Shown here: positions 33,758 to 44,600 of the stretch, in pieces
How positions within the stretch are numbered: the first letter of the stretch is position 1
Layout: each line of letters starts with the position of its first letter
DNA from: Aphrocallistes beatrix
Taxonomy: Eukaryota; Porifera; Hexactinellida; Sceptrulophora; Aphrocallistidae
Assembly (NCBI GenBank): GCA_963281255.1
Contig: OY725494.1
Location: 4,291,934 to 4,355,933 of the forward strand
DNA: 64,000 nucleotides
Reading direction: 5' to 3'
Notes under the pieces: model-generated
The model's database searches: none
The model's input: the letters and a program-made list of their open reading frames with translations, nothing else
What the model was told of the DNA's origin: nothing
Position numbers and translations under genes: made by a program

Positions 33758-35231
33758 ATGGCTTGTAGTTCGTTTGCATCAACTCCAAAATCAAATGCTA
33801 AGAGAGTGAAGCTATCTCACATGACTACTTCAGGACAAATAAAAGCAATGAAAGATGAGATTAGTAGCAAGATTCAGTCCCTTAGAGACCAACTTGATGC
33901 TAAGGAATGTGAACTATTAGATGGAGTAGATAGGCTTGGAGATCTACAGGTAAATTGCTGGGAACATAACGTATATCATTTCTTTATAAGATTTACTTCT
34001 GAATTTCTATTTTTCTATTATTTTACATTGCTTGAAGAGCTGCTGTTGAAGTATACTTGTAGATTTTACTGTTTCATTTCTATCAAGATAATTGTTGTAT
34101 ATAACTTAGGTGAGTGATAAGAATGAAATGAAGCAACAGATAAAAGATTTGAAGAAACAATCTTCGTTTCAAAGCACTCACAATCGATTGAGTGCTGTGA
34201 GAGATCTTGTGAATTCGACGATTGAAGATATGAATAGGAAACTAGATCAGTTTCAAGAAATTCAGTCTTCTTGGCAAAAAGAGGAATTTTATTTCGATTC
34301 TCTCTGCTCACTGAGTAATGTTACGAATGTAGAATCTATCTATCAAAGTATCTCTGTTCCTAAATGGAGTATTCTGATTGGAGATAAATCTTCCCAACTC
34401 TCTTCTCCAACTAGTCTAGCTATCCAGCAAGATACTGATAATGTATTCGTGAGTGATAAGAGAGGGAAAAGAATTCAAGTTTACAGTTCACTGGGAGAAC
34501 ATATCAGATTGATTGAGAAGTTTGATATTCCACTTAATGTATTTCATGTGGATAAAGTATTTATTGTTGGTATGGATGCTTACAATCGTGAATATACGGA
34601 ATTGAATTTAGAAAGTTTAGTCTCACGAACTATTAAGAGCAAGCGGGAGGTATACGGGTATTACCATACTGATGATGATTGGGTAAATCGCTATACTTTT
34701 TTCGCCTCTTATTTGAATTCTAGTAATTATGTTTTCTTTTTCGCGTCTAGATCTGGCTACTGTAACTACGGGATAAAAATTCACAAATTTATTGATACAA
34801 AACCAATCATAAATCCTCCCAATAAGAATCAGCCTATTTATCCTATTAATATAAGTGAGAGTGTAAGTTATTCCAGTACTAATTTCAGACCTGTGAGCAT
34901 AGCAACCGATGGAATTCACAGCTACCTGCTAGCATCTAACTCAGCTAATCTAATTTATGAGTTCAAAAGTGAAGATTGTAAGTTCATTGGTAGCTTTTGT
35001 TCCTCTTCTCTGCTGAGTTCTCCTAAGTGCGTGTGTGTAGACAGTAGAGGGAACATCCTGGTAGCAGGGAGTGAGGGAGACTCCACTAAGCTTCTGTGCT
35101 TGTCTCCTGATGGAGATGTTATCCACGAGTTACTCCTACCCTATGAGGAGTGTATTGGTATTGCAGTGAACTCCAAGTTTGATGTAGCAATCCTCTGTAA
35201 TGGTAACACACATGGACTCATTTCCATCTGA
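33758..35231 (+). CDS. Array NHL gene 7 (coil alpha, middle I)
   Basis: Exons 33758-33949 and 34110-35231, phase 0 (CTACAG/gtaaat ... aacttag/GTGAGTGAT), 437 residues. It is the intact counterpart of gene 5. Exon 1 carries SNAKRVKLSHMTTSGQ. The alpha coil reads SSFQSTHNRLSAVRDLVNST. The middle is cassette I with an insert rich in Tyr (EVYGYYHTDDDW). The propeller ends in the constant block. It is the only intact alpha-coil gene in the array. Confidence 0.88.
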
Positions 35232-36121
35232 CTTTCATTCAGAATTACAGCTCATATCATTTATTATTTAATCATACACTTACTTGATACATAATTCTAT
35301 TTTATTTTCTATTATTAGTTATAACCACAGTGTTAGGTTCTATGCAGTTCTCTACTTAGGATATATGACTCCTTTTCGGGTTGCTACTTATTATATCTTT
35401 ACTTTTGCTAAATATCACAATATTTATTAGTAATTTGGGCATATGAAATTAAAATATTTGTCAAAATTAGGTTTGTATATTATTCGGGCTGTAGGCCGTT
35501 TATATCCTGATACACAGTGAGCACATTGAATAAGAGTTAAGAATTTGTTCGAATTTGTGGATGTTAAAATCTTTGTTTCGCATTTTATTCACACGTGTTG
35601 TTGAGAAGTACACTTGATTACTTTGGTTAGTTAATTGAGAATTTATATTAAGTGTAGAGAACACATGGTGTAAAGCATGATAATTATGAGTGTAAGTTGA
35701 TCGGCTTAAGGTATTGAGGGAGATATTTTCAATTCACATTATAAACAACAAAATTAATTTTTGAGAAAGGACAAGGAGTCGACCGAAGGGCGACTAATGC
35801 GAAGAAATACTCACCAGGCGAGCTTGTATATCAAAGTCAGTTAGTTGTGTTTTAATTAAAACCAAGACTTTGATTTGCTAATACAATTCGACACCAGCGA
35901 AAATGTATGAATATTTTATAAAAGTAGCACACAGGTACAAACTAAAGGATATATTGTCTCAATTTTGTCCAATAGCCTTGTTTGGACAAACAGACAGACA
36001 TGCGTACGAACGGAAGTTACACCACAATCATACTGTTAGACATCTATTCTAGGAATTGCACTGAAATTCGTCCCGATTCGAATTTAATTGACTTTTTTCG
36101 ACTAGAAGGAGATTGAATTAT
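35232..36121. other. Intergenic with a repeat R1-like segment
   Basis: About 35870-36060 resembles the R1 repeat (GTATGAATATTTTATAAAAG, AGCACACAGGTACAA, then a GACAAACAGACAGACATGCG segment and TCTAGGAATTGCACTGAAA). A short GC-richer stretch at 35778-35825 (GTCGACCGAAGGGCGACT) vaguely recalls 17400-17486. No gene. The conserved upstream module is missing here except for its last 30 bases. Confidence 0.5.
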
Positions 36122-36151
36122 TTAACATAGAAATACAATTCAGTTAGACCA

Positions 36152-37854
36152 ATGGCTTGTAGCTCATCAGAATCTTCTCCTAAGAAAGTGAAACTGTCTC
36201 GCATGAGCACTCTCCAGCAAAAGGAAGCGATGAAAGAAGAAATAAGAACGAAAATAGGTTTGCTTAGAGATCAGCTCAATACTAAAGAAAGTGAATTGTT
36301 AGAAGAAGTGGAGCAACTCGGAACTCTACAGGTAAGATTAGTATTTTATTTTTAATTCTGAAGCTTTTTTATGGGGGGCTGCATTAGTTCGAATCTGTAT
36401 GTAGGCGTTAGTTCGAATCCAAATCGGAATTAACGTAAATTAAAGGATAATATAGGGAAGAGATATTTATAAGGACTGAGGGAAAAGTTTTCTGCTGAGA
36501 ATAGTAGAAAATCGAGGATGGAAAAGGCATTTCTGAACGAAGGGGGTAGTTGAGTGCCATTATGGAGAACTATTTATAAGAACTGAAGGAAAAACAGCAT
36601 TTTCTGCTGAGAATTCGATTCGAACTAACGACTACTTTGAAATTCGAACTAATGCCTACATAGCCAAATTATATTCGAACTAATGCATGCGCCCCCTTTT
36701 TATCATTTCAATTTACTTAGTTGAGTCAGAAAGAAGGCTTGGATCAGGAATTGAAAGGGTTGGAGGAATTGAAGATTAGTTTGAGTGCCAGCAAACTGAA
36801 TCAAATGAAAGATAATGTAGAATTTGCCATTACTGGATTTGAAACGAAAATAAATGAAATATCTCAAAAACTTAATCATTATGAAGAAATAAATTCTTGT
36901 TGGAAAACAGGCCCAATTGAATCAAACATAGAACATCTCTGTTCACTGAGTAATGTTACGAATGTAGAATCTATCTATCAGAGTAAGTCAGCAGTTCCGA
37001 AATGGAGCATTCTGATTGGAGACAAGCCTTCCCAACTCTCTTCTCCAACTAGTCTAGCTATTCAACAAGATACTGATAATGTATTCGTGAGTGATAAGAA
37101 AGGAGGAAGAATCCAAGTTTATAGTTCACTGGGTGAACATATCAGATTGATTGAGAAGTTTGATTGTCTACTTAATGTGTTTCATGTGGACAAAGTATTT
37201 ATTGTTGGTATGAGCGTTCAAAATGCCCAATATGCGTATGCTCAAAATCCATTTATGGAGTTGAAATTAGAAAGTTTAGTATCACGAACTATTAAGAACC
37301 AGGGATATCATGGCCCTACTTTTGCCGCCTCTTATATGGATTCTAATTCCTATGTTTTCTTTTTCGCATATGGAACTAACTACAACTATAATATACAAGC
37401 ACAAATTCATAAATTCATTGATACTAAACCGATCACAAATCCTCCCATTATGAATCAACCTAATTATCCCATTAACATCTGTCAGAGTTTAAGTCCCTAT
37501 ACTAATCTCGCACCTGTGAGCATAGCAACCAATGGAATTCACACCTACCTGCTACTCTCTAACTCAGCTAATCTGATTTATGAGTTCGATAGTGGAGACT
37601 GTAAGTTCGTTCGTAGCTTTTGTTCCTCTTCTATGCTGAGTTCTCCTAAGTGCGTGTGTGTAGACAGTAGAGGGAACATCCTGGTAGCAGGGAGTGAGGG
37701 AGACTCCACTAAGCTTCTGTGCTTGTCTCCTGATGGAGATGTTATCCACGACTTACTCCTACCCTATGAGGAGTGTATTGGTATTGCAGTGAACTCCAAG
37801 TTTGATGTAGCAATCCTCTGTAATGGTAGCACACATGGACTCATTTCCATCTGA
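36152..37854 (+). CDS. Array NHL gene 8 (coil beta, middle I)
   Basis: Exons 36152-36331 and 36721-37854, phase 0, 437 residues. The intron is enlarged to 389 bp by a transposon at 36373-36696. Exon 1 has SPKKVKLSRMST; the beta coil reads LSQKEGLDQELKGLEELKIS and matches gene 9 almost perfectly. The middle is cassette I, with short repeats (QNAQYAYAQN). The constant C-terminal block is intact. Most of the conserved upstream module is absent, so its promoter differs from its neighbours'. Confidence 0.88.
36373..36696. mobile_element. MITE in the intron of NHL gene 8
   Basis: Left end GGGGGGCTGCATTAGTTCGA, right end TTCGAACTAATGCATGCGCC followed by CCC; the termini are inverted. Subterminal GAATTCGAACTAA-like motifs repeat. 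Non-coding. Confidence 0.75.
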
Positions 37855-38292
37855 CTTTCATTCAGAATTACAGCCTATTTCTCTTATTTACACTTATAGA
37901 ATTATACTCTTGCTCGATACATTATATTATTTTATTAGTTAAGATTCTAGTTAGTAGTTATGCTTAGTGCTAGATCCCATACAGTTATTCTACATTCTTA
38001 TTTTATATTCATTTCTATATTCATTTCTTTCTGAACTAAACAGTTTATGGAAATGGTTTACTTGAAATTTAATTACCCCAAAGAGATCAAAATTTGAAAA
38101 TTGCAAAGTAACTCCATTTTGGACAAAAAATGTAAAATTTTGTGTTCTCTCCCAAACCCCAAAAAAATTAGGCTTTAAAATACCCGGTTGGTTCAATAAA
38201 TTGGAACTGGAATTTTTTGCCAAATTTCCAAACTCAAATCCTTCTAACCATCATAACTCAAAAAAGTATTAAATATATTTGTTCTAGCTGAA

Positions 38293-38455
38293 TATAGTAG
38301 AACCTCCGGTAGGATTATCAGCACTCATTTCTAATAGACACCCATACTATCCAGTTCGTATTGTATAGGAAAATATTTGTCTTGATTAGATGTCATTTCA
38401 GATGTTTTTACACAAACAATTGAATTTACATAGAGATTAGTATTCAGTTAGACCA
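38293..38455 (+). promoter_or_regulatory. Conserved upstream module (copy 6)
   Basis: TAGTAGAACCTCCGGTAGGA and the following shared blocks down to the ATG at 38456. Confidence 0.6.
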
Positions 38456-40226
38456 ATGGCTTGTAGCTCATCAGAATCTTCTCCTAAGAGAGTGAAACTG
38501 TCTCGCATGAGCACTCTCCAGCAAAAGGAAGCGATGAAAGAAGAAATAAGAACGAAAATAGGTTTGCTTAGAGATCAGCTCAATACTAAAGAATGTGAAT
38601 TGTTAGCAGAAGTGGATCGACTCGGAACTCTACAGGTAAGATTTCTATTTTATTTTTATTAGTTCCTAAAGCTTTTTTATGGGGGGGGAGCTGCATTAGT
38701 TCGAATCCAATTCGGAATTAATGTAAATTAAAGGATAATATAGGGAAGAGATATTTATAAGGACTGAGGGAAAAGTTTTCTGCTGAGAATAGTAGAAAAT
38801 TGAGGATGGAAAAGGCATTTCTGAACGAAGGGGGTGGTTGAGTGCCATTATGGAGAACTATTTATAAGAACTGAGGGAAAAACAGCATTTTCTGCTGAGA
38901 ATTCGATTCGAACTAACGACTACTTTGAAATTCGAACTAATGCCTACATAGCCAAATTATATTCGAACTAATGCATGCGCCCCCCTTTTATCATTTCAAT
39001 TTACTTAGTTGAGTCAGAAAGAAGGCTTGGATCAGGAATTGAAAGGGTTGGAGGAATTGAAGATTAGTTTGAGTGCCAGCAAACTGAATCAAATGAAAGA
39101 TAATGTAGAATTTGCCATTACTGGATTTGAAACGAAAATAAATGAAATATCTCAAAAACTTTATCAATATGAGGAAATAAATTCTTGTTGGAAAACAGAC
39201 CCAATTGAATCAGACATAGAACATCTCTGTTCACTGAGTAATGTTACGAATGTAGAATCTATCTATCAGAGTAAGTCAGTTCCGAAATGGAGCATTCTGA
39301 TTGGGGACAAACCTTCCCAACTCTCTTCTCCAACTAGTCTAGCTATCCAACAAGATACTGATAATGTATTCGTGAGTGATAAGAAAGGGGGAAGAATCCA
39401 AGTTTACAGTTCACTGGGTGAGCATATCAGATTGATTGATAAGTTTAACATTCCACTTAATGTGATTCATGTGGATAAAGTATTTATTGTTGGTATGAAT
39501 ACTCAAAATCGTCGAATTGTTATAGAGTTGGACCTGGACAGTTTGAATTCACGAAATATTAACATCCCAAGTGAGCATCCACCTCATATTATCACTACTC
39601 GTGTGATTTCAAATAAGTTTGTGTTTTTCTACTCATCTGATGAAATTAAAACTACGCCCCTGCAACCTGCATCGAGTTGGCCTAATACAAGTGTATACCA
39701 GACAAATCCGAGTGTGTTTGCATTTAATAAACCTATGTCAGTGACAAAGTATCTTGGAACAAGGGTTCACTTATTTATTGATTCTAAGCCTACTACTGAT
39801 TCTCTGGTTTCGAAACCGAATCCACCCTCCTACCTCATACCATCTACTTCGTTGACTCATACAGATGCTGCTTGTCTTCTACGCCCTATAGGCATAGCAA
39901 CCAATGGAATTCACACATACCTGCTAGTCTCTAACTCAGCTAATCTGATTTATGAGTTCGATAGTGAAGACTGTAAGTTCATTGGTAGCTTTTGTTCCTC
40001 TTCTCTGCTGAGTTCTCCTAAGTGCGTGTGTGTAGACAGTAGAGGGAACATCCTGGTAGCAGGGAGTGAGGGAGACTCCACTAAGCTTCTGTGCTTGTCT
40101 CCTGATGGAGATGTTATCCACGAGTTACTCCTACCCTATGAGGAGTGTATTGGTATTGCAGTGAACTCCAAGTTTGATGTAGCAATCCTCTGTAATGGTA
40201 ACACACATGGACTCATTTCTCTGTGA
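38456..40226 (+). CDS. Array NHL gene 9 (coil beta, middle II), last in array
   Basis: Exons 38456-38635 and 39009-40226, phase 0, 465 residues. Its intron carries the same transposon as gene 8 at the same place (38681-38985). The beta coil is almost identical to gene 8, but the middle is cassette II (LDLDSLNSRNINIPSEHPP), as in genes 3 and 4. It ends HGLISL rather than HGLIxI, and the 3' flank after the stop is unlike all other copies, which marks the array boundary. Confidence 0.88.
38681..38985. mobile_element. MITE in the intron of NHL gene 9
   Basis: Same element and insertion site as 36373-36696, with a slightly shorter left part. Flanks (AAGCTTTTTTATGG before, TTTTATCATTTCAATTTAC after) are also shared, so it was inherited by duplication. 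Confidence 0.75.
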
Positions 40227-41642
40227 AACAAATGCGCGTAACAGCTAACTGAAACTATTCGCAAGCTTTTTTTAGGATCGGACTATAAATAGAAAATATT
40301 ATATTAATTATGAATTTATTAGTATTCAGTGTTCTATAGCTTACTATGTCCTTTCGTGAATATTCAATATGCATACCCTGGATTTATTTAAAACTTATTT
40401 TGCCCCTTTTTATTTGCTTTTTTATATTTTGAGTGTTAAAATGTCTATTTGCTCTTGTAATTGGGATTTGCAGGATTTAAATGTATTTTGATGTGATAAG
40501 TTGGGTTTTCAGTATCTGTTGATACACATAATTACTCAAATTCTATACTTTTCTCTTCTTTACTCGCATTCGTACTGATTAGTATGGCCAATCAGAACAT
40601 TTCTTAAACAGGTTATAAATTCAATTATCGTAAACTGAGAGGAATCTAAATGAGAATCACCTGTGTTGGTAAATGAAAAGAAAGATCTAGCAGATACAAT
40701 AGAACATCGTTAATACTAACACCAGGGACCCTAGAAGTTTTTTCGTATTATCCAGAATACGAAAAATGGAGTAATTTACCTGTATATCTACCGTAGGGGT
40801 AAAATATATGTTGGTATTATCCATGGTCACATCAACGAGGTTCTAGTACTAGGGCATTAGGGCCGCGATAGCGATCCTATATTGACGATCGAAAGAGGAT
40901 CGGCGATCTTTTTTAGTCCGATCATTTTTGGAACTACTTTTTAAGGATATTTTTAATTATCAACAATTTCAAATATTAAGAACTTTAGTGCATCCAAGCT
41001 TGCTGACTTAGAGATTAAACTTAACATCTTACGAGTTGAGTTGAGAATATTATAAGTAATTACCAGTTTATAGACGAATATATCTAATGGCATCACTCCA
41101 ATATCTCTATACAAGTTCCTGGTACTTCTCTATACATGCTAGTTTCTAAATCTGTGTTCCTCTTCTTCTATTATCTATGGTTAATATCAAATTTATATGT
41201 TTTTATGAGTTTTTCAATATTCTGTCAGCCAATATGTGGACAAGACGGATTGAATATCACTAGATTCTAAATTTATATTCTAATTATGTATTAATTAAGA
41301 ACAGAATGTTCAAAGTTCAAGAAATTATAATTGGTCAGAATAACCTTCTGTATTATCTGCCCACATAGCAAGAATTCTTCTTTGTATTCAAGAATCAATA
41401 TTTTGTTGATACCTCTTGATGTGGATTCATGTGAGCATTTCTAAACATTGCTTTATATTCACAGTTCTCTTGTATCGATTCACTTTGATATTCTCACTCC
41501 ATACTCCTCAGTACTGCACTGCTTTATCAATAGAATTCCTTCTATATAAGAGTGCATGTGTTCTATTATACACAATATTTATAGTTGAACTCAGTTGTTT
41601 GTCATTGGTGATATACGGATTTATATTTTTGCAAAGTTGAGG
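40227..41642. other. Intergenic between NHL array and semaphorin
   Basis: No gene seen. About 40699-40850 may be a pogo/Tigger-like MITE (ACAATAGAACATCGTTAATA at the left; ATCAACGAGGTTCTAGTACT at the right). The remainder, including the presumed semaphorin promoter, shows nothing I can name. Confidence 0.45.
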
Positions 41643-44600
41643 ATGTTGATTTCGAGATATTTTTGTTTATTACTTTTGGTGATGTGTTTACATTTACTTG
41701 AAGCTATCAAATTCTATCCCATTCCCTATCCGGGTGAGGCTTATTTTAATTGTAATTATAATCATTTAATGATTTGAAAATATTTCCAATAATACTACCA
41801 CTTTACAAGTACTTTTTATCAAATTATGTTTAGATTTCATCGTGAAATTATTGCTATTTTATCGCACTTCTTTCTTATTATTTTTGTCTGACACTGCTTA
41901 CCTGCCTTATGACTATCTCTCCTACAGATCAGATATTGCTGGAAGAGACGAGCGTCATTATCGGAGCAAGGTAAGAAATCTTATTCAGACTCGGCTGACT
42001 GATTTTGAATTGCTTTTGATTGGCAGACACGGCACTTGTATCTTATCTCGATCGAACTTCTAGTCAGCAATCGGGCGAATAGTTCCATTTATCATTCGCA
42101 TAAGTTGAATTCTTTCTCGGATTATTACAGTTCAGTTGAAGTGGAGGTTTTTTTTTAATCCAGACTTTTTTTTTCATCGTTTTTTTTTGTCGCTGGCCCT
42201 TTGTAAACATTATTCTATTAGTGTAGTGACTCCAAAATTAGGTTTTTGTCTGTCGGGTTTTTTATTCCAAAATAATCTTTTTTTGTCGCGTAGGCTGTAA
42301 AACGATTGGACAAAAAAAATGACTCCGACAATATTTTTGCAGCTAAATCAAATATTTGATATCTCCGAATACAGAGTCAACTTCATATATGCTCTACACA
42401 GTTCTGTTTCAATACACTGTCTAGAGCATGAGTTTCAATGTACTGTGTAGAGCTGAATTCTACTCTATAATCTTCTTAGAACGAAAGTACGAAGTAAATT
42501 AACTGCATACCATTAGGGATGAAATCGATATTTACTCCATTAAGCTTCCATTTACCAATCAATTTCTTGTTTATTATACAGTATTTTATTTTGGTGACAT
42601 CTTATTCGATGTTTATTAGCTTGTCTACACCTGACCAGCTTCTGAAGGTTTATTTTATAAATCGTATCGCGTAGTGTTATGACTATCTCAGCTCACACTT
42701 CTCCATAATTGCATTCTCTACTCCGAATTGATTGCTGATAATAAAATTTGCTTAAGTAAAACGTTGAAAAAATTACTATTCTCATTTAAAATTCCAACAA
42801 GAATTCTTTTCAGTATTATTTCCTACATCATTCAAAATCCCATCGCGGATATGCTGAGATTGTGTCATTTCACTTTCTTTGAATTAATATTATCAGAATT
42901 ATCGATCGATTAATTTCCGATATTCTATTCACAGAGTACTAATGTTCGTGCTTTGAATTAATTAAAACAATGTTGGTTTCTGTAATGGAAACAAGACTTG
43001 AAAGCATAATTAATGTCAATGAATAATCCGGTACAAGTACAGAGCTAATCGAGTATTTTAATCTAGGAACAGTATTGTCAGACTGAATCCAGATTTCACA
43101 CAAGTTCTAACAACTAAGGTGAGTTTGAACTATCAGTCTACAAGAATCGTTTGTTATTTTTCAAAGCCGCACTCTGTTAACTAATTTCTGATAGGATTTC
43201 CACTCTTTGAGAGATGTAGACTTCGCTATCAGTCGATAATCGACGCTAAATTCGCATGTGTCCTCGAAATTTCATTCTAATCTGCATTTATTTTGAATAA
43301 TACTTGTGTAAGATGTTCGAATTACTTGGATGGCTTTGAGAGACTTCCAGGGGTCGAGATATATGTGTAACACTTAGAATTCGCATATAAGGCTTTAGCA
43401 TTCAATTATCAGATTTCCATTTTAACTGTGTTCTTTTCAATACATTTATTTTCCGTAAGATGTCTGGTCTGAGTTCATTACAATGCACCGTTGCACTTAA
43501 TGACACTTTGCCAAATACCATCTCTATCAGGGTTTAATTATCTGAGTGATAGCAATCCCATTTATTCTTTACTGTCGTGAGTTAACGTTGAATAGTGGAG
43601 AAGGCTTCTCTTTTGTTAACAAACACATCAATTTTTCCTCATTTCCACAACTTCATCACTCAATTAAATGTGCTGTATATTTTACCAACAAGAATCTCAA
43701 CGTGCTCCCATCTCATTAGAGATATCTAGATAACTATGATTCTATTTTATTAAGATTTGAAAGTGTTATAAATCTCATTTGTGTGTCAATTAGATCTGAC
43801 ACAAGCCCACTAACGTAAATTTATGTTTAAGATTTTCTATTATATATCAAATAATGTCAACACCCTTGATAACAACCTGATTGGGACCTTGGAATTTTTA
43901 TTTTGCCGACGATATTATGTATAGTGAGCGACTGTATAGCTAGCGTATTGTCATTATTATTAATTTCTCCATAACGGAATTTTCGGAAAAATTTTTGAGA
44001 TGAATGAAATTTAAACACAAGGTGTAGAATGTTTATGGGCAGACGAAGTCACCATACGATTTTTGATCCGACACATCGCGAAAAAATGTGTTTTTATTAT
44101 AAATAAAAAACAACAACATATTTTTGAAAACTCGACACGCTACCAGATAGAGTAAATGATTCTGAATAGATTAGCCACAGAATTTTTTTTCGATCCTATC
44201 CGGAATTTTCACAATTTCCATTTCTTTGTTATCAGCTGACTTCTGTATCAGTATAGACAATATCTTGGTCGTTAGGCAAGTGTGTTTAACCAATCAATTT
44301 GCATTTATATTGTAGAGAATAATTATTGCTGAATTGACCCATTTTGACGAGGATATATCTTACAATACAAATATCCACCATATTAAATCATGCTTTAAAT
44401 ATCTGATTCAATTACATCAACTCTTTACTATTAAGATGACTTGACACTAATTTTGCTAATTATCTGCAATCATCATAGTGCCTACATATGCTTCTCCCCT
44501 TAATTAAATCTATGTAAACGCACTTAGGTATTTTTAATTATTACTGAAATCACTTTAACATTTTCCATACTAATCTGTCTCATCACATTCTGAATTGCTA

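Noticed and set aside
22477-40121. Recurring minus-strand frame of about 61 residues in each NHL gene
   Set aside because: It is conserved only because the DNA of the 3' block is conserved; it is the antisense of the last NHL blades.
41842-42063. Open frame of 73 codons with a hydrophobic start as an alternative semaphorin first exon
   Set aside because: The spliced frame through 41928-41970 gives the conserved ILLEETSVIIGAR strand, and the ATG at 41643 supplies a better signal peptide.
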